A stretch of DNA of 64,000 nucleotides from Scortum barcoo (Eukaryota; Chordata; Actinopteri; Centrarchiformes; Terapontidae), in NCBI GenBank assembly GCA_023238725.1, contig CM041539.1, forward strand, positions 24,268,104 to 24,332,103, written 5' to 3'. The position numbers and the translations under genes were made by a program. Of this stretch, positions 57,201 to 64,000 are shown piece by piece. Within the stretch, counting starts at the first letter, position 1. The number at the start of each line of letters is the position of its first letter. A model generated the notes under the pieces. That model saw only the letters and a program-made list of their open reading frames with translations. It did not search any database and had not been told where the DNA came from.

Positions 57201-59723
57201 GGCTGTCTACCCACTGTGAGTAACTAACAGAGTTATGAAAAGCTGGGCAGAGTTTGTTTTACAATTAAAGACAAAATGTATTCCTGGCAGTGCAGCAGTA
57301 TGTCTTACAGAGAGTATTTGGATCTTGTAAAGTAAAAAGTGGAATGGCTCAACATGTATTTAACTCTGTATCATCAAAGTACCTCGCTTTTTAACCTTGC
57401 TAAAAAGGAAAAGAACACTTCCAACAGATAAAAAAAGCTAAATTGGGTTAAGAAAATAAAAAAAAATCCAAATAATAAAAAAAGACAGGGAAGTCGAAAC
57501 CTTACACGTTAGCCCCATACCATTGGTGTGTGTGTTCGTCTTGTATTACGGGACGTGTAACTTTTTTAGTATTGTTTACTCAAATATTATGGGACTCTGC
57601 TCCTAGAGGAAGTGTGTTGTCACTGCTTCTGTTTTCTGATGTTTCATGTCGATGATGTACGCTCCACTTTATTGTGATTTTACACCTTAGCTCATTGCCT
57701 TTGATCGAATTCTCTCTGCTGTTTATTTTCCTCAGATACACCATCGTGTTAATCTACTATGCGTTCTGCTTGGTGCTGATGATGCTGCTGCGTCCTCTGT
57801 TGGTGAAAAAGATAGCGTGTGGTCTGGGCAAATCTGATCGCTTCAAGAGCATCTACGCTGCTCTGTACTTCTTCCCCATCCTCACTGTGCTACAGGCTGT
57901 GGGAGGAGGACTGCTCTGTGAGTATTAATGAGCTGTAGGCCTCTGACACTGTTAAGGTTTCTAGAAATTATAACTGATAACCCCACTCCATGTGGATATA
58001 ACACTGAACGACGGCTGTCCTACGGCCTGACACACTTCGAACGGGTTTCCAGAATCTACACACACCTTAGTCTGCTTAGAAAACCTGGTTACATTACCTC
58101 TGCACCACATCTTTAGGGCCTATGTAGATGACTATGTGCAAACAGCCGGATAACAATGGAATATCTGTGTGCATTAGGTGTTTGCAGCCTGGCAGTACAA
58201 TAGGGAGGGGAGGTCCACTCTATGGGTCTGTGGATACTCCCATGGTTTTCTACAGGGCAGCCTTCGGATCCCTAACCCTAACCTATAATTTAGAGATCAG
58301 TTGAAAACCAACAACATATTCAAGCTATTCAGAAATCTTTAACTGCTAACCCTGCCACAAAGTTTCAACAAAACATCAGACAACCAAACTGAACCTGTAC
58401 ACAATTTCAGCCCAAATTAGTTTCTAATGTTGCCCTAACTCATGGAGCGACGTATTTTTACCTGGAGGAAAATATGATGTGGTGATCAATGTAAAAACTT
58501 TGTACTCATCTTGTTGACAGCATTTCATGGTAAAGTCCATGAAAGGTCAACACATCCGTGCATCACCTTGGTACACAAGTCTTAAAACCGTTTAACACCT
58601 TTTTGTTGATCACAAAGAGAAGCCTCTAAAACAGAATATTTTAATGATCCTGCATGCTGCTCTCGATTGCAAGAGCAAAGTGTCAGTCAGGTGCAGAAAC
58701 CACAAAGCCTACTGCGAAAACCACAGGATACCTACTTTATGGCAGAAGAGATATTTTAGCAATTACAAGAAGTAAGTAAGGTACAAAGGTCGAGCAAAGT
58801 TATTTGGCTTCCAGGTCATGACAAAGACAAGATGTTTTTGTCAGTTTAATGGCTCAGGCATTTTAAAGTTGGAAACTTCAACAACACTGAGTTCAGTGTG
58901 TGAGTTTTTCAAAAAGGAGTTTGTGTGAGATGATGACAGAATCACAGTCTGATAACAACCTGATTGTGTAGTTTGACCCGTGCAGCTGTGAGTGACAGTT
59001 TGTGTGTTTCAGACTACGCGTTTCCCTACATCATCCTGGTCCTGTCTCTGGTCACACTGGCTGTCTACATGTCTGCCTCTGAGATACAGGTAACAACACT
59101 CAGTGTGTGTGCTGAGAGTTTGGAAGAGATTTTCTTTCAATTGTTGTATGACTGTAATTGATCAGTATGCTACCAACATCAACATTTAGAATATTAATAT
59201 TGTATCAATATTTAAGTGAACTGTAGCAATTAAATTTTTTGACTGATTTTCATTAACACTGAAACAATCTAGAATAATTGTGTTGGGACACTCCCGATCC
59301 TTCATGTTAGCTCTGGAGTGATTGTGCATTGACAAAGAAAGGTGTAGTTGTCATAATACTCCAGCTGTTAAGAAACTAGGATGGGAAGCAAACAGAGTTC
59401 AGCTGGTTGAAGTCAAATGTATCACTGTTATAACAAATGTTTCCAGTATTATTCATTCTGACGTGCTGTCCCTCTCTGTGTGTGTCCACCCTCCACCACC
59501 ACAGTCTTTTAAGAACCTGGTTGCTAAGAAGAAGCGTCTGGTAGTCCTGTTCAGCCACTGGCTGCTCCATGCTTATGGCATAATCTCCATCTCCCGACTG
59601 GACAAGCTGGAGGAGGACCTGCCGCTGCTGGCTCTTGTGCCCGGTCCTGCCCTGTTCTACATAGCCACAGCCAAGTTCACGGAGCCCAGCCTCATCTTGT
59701 CTGAGGGGGGCAATGGACACTGA
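54265..59723 (+). CDS. jkamp: JKAMP, ER membrane protein (7 exons)
   Basis: JNK1/MAPK8-associated membrane protein, a multi-pass ER protein that in the known family extends JNK1 activity and links ERAD ubiquitin ligases such as RNF5 to the proteasome. Exons: 54265-54268, 54888-54967, 56144-56298, 57009-57215, 57736-57917, 59013-59089 and 59505-59723. Phases join cleanly to 924 nt, 307 residues (human about 311). The N-terminus begins MSVAMSSTCPGLYCGRMMVN, followed by a Cys-rich luminal segment (CGVCPRGE, CERC). Hydrophobic helices follow: WLYLGFMAMLPLVLHWFFIE, ITAMLECSVSAVVTLLV, YTIVLIYYAFCLVLMMLL, IYAALYFFPILTVLQAVGGG, FPYIILVLSLVTLAVY, VVLFSHWLLHAYGIISI and LPLLALVPGPALFYI. It ends FTEPSLILSEGGNGH. 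Intron 2 holds a SINE. Confidence 0.95.
54668..54692. repeat. CA microsatellite
   Basis: About 12 AC units in JKAMP intron 1. Confidence 0.95.
54888..54967 (+). CDS. jkamp: JKAMP coding exon 2
   Basis: 80 nt encoding the Cys-containing segment CPGLYCGRMMVNGSVEGDCG. Acceptor CTTCCAG, donor GTGAGT. Confidence 0.9.
55112..55466 (-). repeat. tRNA-derived SINE in JKAMP intron 2
   Basis: Minus strand begins GGGGTGGCAGTAGCTCAGTC (A-box TAGCTCAGTCTGTGGG) and has a B box GGTTCAAGTCC at 55399-55409, so a pol III head is present. The 3' end is a LINE-like tail (GGGGACTAATAAAGGGTG) followed by TTCTTCTTCTTC. A related but older copy is at 61.38-61.56 kb. Confidence 0.75.
56144..56298 (+). CDS. jkamp: JKAMP coding exon 3
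   Basis: 155 nt: VCPRGERANLQKVCERCTES, then PELYDWLYLGFMAMLPLVLH and WFFIEWYSGKK (TM1). Acceptor ACCAG, donor GTGAGG. Confidence 0.95.
57009..57215 (+). CDS. jkamp: JKAMP coding exon 4
   Basis: 207 nt: SSALLQHITAMLECSVSAVV through SDWYTMLYNPSPDYINTLHC. Acceptor GTTCAG, donor GTGAGT. Confidence 0.95.
57736..57917 (+). CDS. jkamp: JKAMP coding exon 5
   Basis: 182 nt: YTIVLIYYAFCLVLMMLLRP, LLVKKIACGLGKSDRFKSIY and AALYFFPILTVLQAVGGG. Very highly conserved with human. Acceptor CTCAG, donor GTGAGT. Confidence 0.95.
59013..59089 (+). CDS. jkamp: JKAMP coding exon 6
   Basis: 77 nt: YAFPYIILVLSLVTLAVYMS, ASEIQ. Acceptor TTTCAG, donor GTAACA. Confidence 0.95.
59505..59723 (+). CDS. jkamp: JKAMP terminal coding exon 7
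   Basis: 219 nt including TGA at 59721-59723: SFKNLVAKKKRLVVLFSHWL to TEPSLILSEGGNGH. The first residues (SFKNL) differ from human ENCYDLL, suggesting a local change at this boundary. Acceptor CCACAG. Confidence 0.95.
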   Translation, partial: SFKNLVAKKKRLVVLFSHWLLHAYGIISISRLDKLEEDLPLLALVPGPALFYIATAKFTEPSLILSEGGNGH

Positions 59724-62700
59724 GCGCACTACTGACAAATCCAACATCAAATCCATTTTACAACATGCTACAGCCAAATCATTCAGCGTCAGTACTGAGT
59801 CATCAGTAGACTGATGCTGAGGGTTTAAATGGGTTCAGTCTGTGGGCTCAAACTTGTTCAACCAGTTAATGGCCATAAAAGTAGTGTGCATGTAGAGTAA
59901 CGGTTAAATTGGACAGTGAGTGATAACTCCTCTAGGTTTTCTTGTATAATGAATGTAATTCCATTCCATGACCTGCTCCTGGATCAGCTGACATGGCTGA
60001 ATGCCAACTTATTTGAACAGTTTATCACACAAATCCTCCCATGGCAGTATGGCTTTATAAACCCTTTATTTATTGTTAATATAATCTGCTCCCTGAGTGC
60101 TCACATAACTGTTAGCATGTCATGTTAGCATGGTTGTATCTGATGTTTCTACCCTAAGTCCATTAATCAACGATGTTTTCATTAATTCTCCTATAGTCCA
60201 AAAATAATGCAAATGACAAGTTACTTCACAGAGTGATGTCTTTAAATGACTCATTTCTCTGGACCAATGTTCCAAAAACATAAGTCCATTCAGTTTACAC
60301 TGATACAGAACAGAGAACCTGCAACCAGACAGTGTTTGCTGTTTGACAAATGAGTGATGTTTTTGGTCCATTTTCTGATGCTGATGATCTTACCTAGTTC
60401 AGATACTGTTTATTGGAGAATCAAACCCTAAATTCTGACCTGTCTGTCTTATATTTATTTATTATCATCCCAAAGTGTGCTGAGACATTTTTTTTACATT
60501 TTGTGCTTCCTGTACATTTTTTGTAAATGCAGTAAATGTTGTGAAGGAGGACTGATGCTGCTCTGGTTGCTCAGACCACCTTGTGTGTGGTGAACAGGTT
60601 CACTGGGCTTCATGTATATAACTGAGTGTGAGAGAGGGTCAGCCCCACTTACTGCTACTCATGTATTATGCACAGCTGAGCATCCATTTTTCTGAAATCA
60701 CTGGTAATCTTTGAATAATCCAGTCCTGAAGGCATTTCTTGAATCCTGTAAGACTCATTTAACCGTCTCTATACTGCATCCACCGAACGATAAAAGACTT
60801 CTAACAAAATGTGACTCAGGATTGCAGCTGGACATGACATGACCCTGCTTGATCTGTACAAAACACATTTAGATTATCATCTGTGTCTGCACTTATTTTC
60901 TTATTTTAATACACAATTACAAGTCTGTATATGTAGCTGTGTTATGATGAGCTAAAAGATAAAAATGGAGCCTGAATATGAAATCAGCTCAGCCCTTTTT
61001 CTTGTGCAGACTTTTAGGATTCTGGAAATACCTTCACAGCTGCAGGAAGTGTTACAGCTTGGAAAGTTTTTTCAAACACTGGCAGGGATTGATCCTCGCA
61101 CTAACACATGTTGAGACGCACTAAGTTGGGTGAGGTGAGGGAAAACATGTTTATAGTGTCACTGGTGCGTATTTTACTGAACATGTTTGTTGTAAAGAGT
61201 AATGTAACAGTAATACACAGAAAATGGTTCTTCTGGTTCATCCTCTGCACATTTGATAGAATATGAACCAGAAGAATTCTTCTCTTTCACTAAACTGTAC
61301 AATCTGCACACACACAGGTTTAAAATACAAAATGAACATAGATTTGGGAGAAAGATGTTTTGATGCAGCTGCCACATAGCAGAGGCCCATAGCAGTTTAG
61401 AGGTTTGATGCTTTGCTTAGTGGCACCTCAGCAGTCCAGGAGCTGAACTGGCACCTCTCCATATTGCAGTTCATGGTTTGTACTGTGGTCCATGCTGGAC
61501 CAGAACCAGTCACCCTCGGGTTCCCAGGCAAAGTCCCTACAGCTTACAGTGCACTTACGTACTGCTGTTCTGCCCGCTGTGTCCTGAGCAGAGCTGTAAC
61601 CCTTCATGCCTTCACTTTGTCGAGTTGAATCTCTTAATGTGCTGTATATGTGTGTATAATATTGTAAATATATACTTCTAAATATTAGTAAATTTATGCT
61701 CAGTAGGATCTGCTGTATGCACACAGATGAAGCTTTCTGAACAGTGAGCAGTATTCAAAATTCAGTGTACCTGCCTGTTTCGTTCTATGTGTGTGCTCTT
61801 AATCTATTATTGACTCTGTGTAGTGGAGCCTGTCAGCATGAGCTGACATTATTAGTATTACTGAGTCACCATTATGAGTGTGCTCTTCTAAAAGGAGATG
61901 TTCAGCGCTGAGGTAAGCATGTGATGTCACTGTACACCGGGGCTGTTGTACTACCTCATGCTAATCTAATCCAGCACAGCACACCACTGCAGCAGGACTC
62001 TTTCTCCAGAGGCAGCTTTACTCAGCTATCTGCATCACCTGCTGAGTGAGAACAGTCCATGTTTGGTAGGTTTCCACAATGGTATCTGTTTGAAAATGAA
62101 ATGTATGTGCCATATGTGAACACACACACAGGTTTGCTGTTGTCTCTTCAAAGTAAAGTTGTGCCACCTTGAAAACATTTGCTACAGCATGAAACTTATT
62201 TATTTTCTCTTGGCCCCTTAGCAGAGTGAACTACTGTGTCTTATCCAGAAAAGAGAATCAGTGGGCGAGTGGGGGCAGAGGGATGACATTTTCATACCTT
62301 ACATATCCTCCCAGTAAAGACCCACAGACTGAGACTTTACACATCAACGTTGCAATCACATTTTTTTCTCACTTATGCAAAAACATTTTAAACATATGAA
62401 ATGAGTCATCTTGAAAAGACTGACTCTTTCTCAGTCCCCTGCCGATTCTTCATTCATAGTAATGCATGTATATTCTGAGAAAGGCCTGTGTAAAGTGCAG
62501 ATCTTTTAGCAGTATGAGGTGTCAGATAACAGGGTTGCTTAAAGTGCTTTTTGTGAACAAATCATACAAAGCCTGCATAGACAACATAACTTATATGAAA
62601 AAATAATGAGTTTTATACAGTCTTGAATGTTATATTGTTTTGATAATGTCCTTTGTTAAGATTGCTGATTGAAAACAATAAGTAGATCCAAACACGGTGC

Positions 62701-64000
62701 ATACTGGCACTTAAGTAAGTCCAGGAAAAGGCGGCTCATGTGGTCAGAGAGCGGCAGTGTAACACAGTCCAGTGTGGTCTGTGGTCAGGAGTGTGCTTGG
62801 AGATCATTCTTTTAACAGAGCTTTTCCTTCTGCAGCTTCAAGTAAAGCTCAGGGTGTGATGAGGCATGTTGAAGAGAAAAGACAATTTATAATTGTGATT
62901 CACTGATTGTCATCAAATGACACTATTCAAAACCTTTTTAATCTTCTCCTTCATACAATAGCAGACAACACGAGTGTAAGACCTTCCCAGTGTGCTGGCC
63001 CAGAATGCTTTAGACCCAGCAGTATTACCTAAGGACACGTACACATGGTCTAATTAAACTTAAGTCTAATTATTATCATGAATAACTGTGACATAGGTAG
63101 TGATGACTTGTAACAGAGCGGATTCAGTTTAAAAAGATCTCTAATATTTCTTTGCTGCACTATTTGAAAGTTCAGATTGGGAAGGTCAACTTTGAGTGTA
63201 AAACATCAAGTACATAATTTTTTCACCACTTCCCAAAGGTTGACATCCAGAAACGTGCAGAATACAGAAGAATAAGAAAATCCAGGAGGAGGGCAGCACA
63301 TACGTCTGGTGGGTCAGAAGAGATGATTGAGAGGGATTATTGTTATGAGTCTCTAAGGTTTCTTTTTTAAAGAAAATCCTACTGGTTGTCTCTAAAGCAC
63401 ATTTGAAAAAGGTTTGCTGATGAATTACACAAAACTAGCCAGTCGTACATACTAATAATTCCCTTTCATAGTGAAATCGATAGAAAAAACACTGGCTGCT
63501 TAGAATGGGGGAAAATCTGAACCTATACAGCATGGTTTGGAAAAAGTGAGGTGAAAAGATTTTTTGTTCAAAATGATGTAATACTGCATTGGTTACAATA
63601 TGATACATCTTGAATCATGTGTTGACATGTCTTGCAGACGTTTGTGTGAAACTGACAGCAACAACATTTTTAGAAAGGCTCAATTTAATCAGACATTGCA
63701 ATACATTTGGATACAGTATTTCTTTCATAGCTATGCATAAAATTATCAGTGCCAACGCCTCATTAACAATAACTGATATTCAAAATAATTGATTACAGTT
63801 TCCCAAAATAAGGACAAATGCAGCATGGCATACAGTAAGTCAGTCAACATACTGTGCATCACCATCAGCGATGATGTTTCCCCTGGAAAACAGATATACT
63901 CTGCCGTAAACTTTAAAATCAGTGTGATGACTACACTTCTTTTACAACAGTGTGTGGTCAGTTAACCTGGACACATTCGAATAATCTGTCTGCAGAATGT
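59724..64000. other. Downstream region without a recognised gene
   Basis: 4.3 kb after the JKAMP stop, beginning with its 3' untranslated region. Open frames are short and unsupported. Apart from the SINE copy at 61.4 kb I see no repeat family or coding exon. Confidence 0.5.
61383..61560 (-). repeat. Old SINE copy
   Basis: Shares TTGCTTAGTGGCACCTCAGC and GGTTCCCAGGCAAAGTCC with the SINE at 55.1-55.5 kb (TTGCTCAAGGGCACCTCGGC, GGTTCCCAAGCCAAGTCC). Its B box is mutated to GGTTCTGGTCC. Confidence 0.6.

Overview
The window is vertebrate nuclear DNA, almost certainly from a ray-finned (teleost) fish. Genes are split by GT-AG introns. The repeats are typical teleost families: CR1/L2/Rex1-type LINEs, tRNA-derived SINEs, a BEL/Pao LTR retrotransposon and CA/GT microsatellites. 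The recognisable genes, DAAM1, GPR135 and JKAMP, are neighbours on human 14q23.1 (from memory), so this is a conserved vertebrate block.

Layout: (1) 1-16.4 kb, minus strand: all 25 coding exons of a DAAM1-type formin. Exon phases join without a break to a 1040-residue protein with GBD/FH3, coiled-coil, FH1, FH2 and DAD regions. (2) 16.4-28.7 kb: a long stretch without a convincing coding exon. It holds LINE tails, a 90-bp duplicated block carrying a splice donor, and possible conserved non-coding DNA. (3) 28.7-31.2 kb, minus strand: GPR135, an orphan class A GPCR, in two coding exons. The short upstream exon gives a 484-residue protein. (4) 31.2-43.6 kb: a repeat-rich region with a SINE, LINE fragments, two degenerate LINEs, a perfect 39-bp-arm hairpin, and two possible exons of a small Gly/Ala-rich gene behind an ISRE-like and TATA motif. 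(5) 43.7-51.3 kb: a BEL/Pao retrotransposon with near-identical LTRs and a perfect 5-bp target duplication but a broken pol. It sits in gene-like sequence that I do not recognise. (6) 54.2-59.7 kb, plus strand: JKAMP, seven exons, 307 residues, the first exon carrying only four coding bases. (7) 59.7-64 kb: no gene seen; one old SINE copy.

The three solid genes do not form a pathway. DAAM1 links Wnt/planar-cell-polarity signalling to actin nucleation, GPR135 is an orphan receptor, and JKAMP is an ER membrane protein tied to JNK signalling and ER-associated degradation. They are together by ancestral synteny. I found no clear evidence of an undescribed multi-gene system. The observations most worth checking are the putative interferon-style mini-gene, the hairpin with 30-bp repeats, the duplicated splice-donor block and the gene-like sequence split by the BEL element. 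Exon boundaries were read by eye from splice consensus, phase and remembered homology, not from transcripts.
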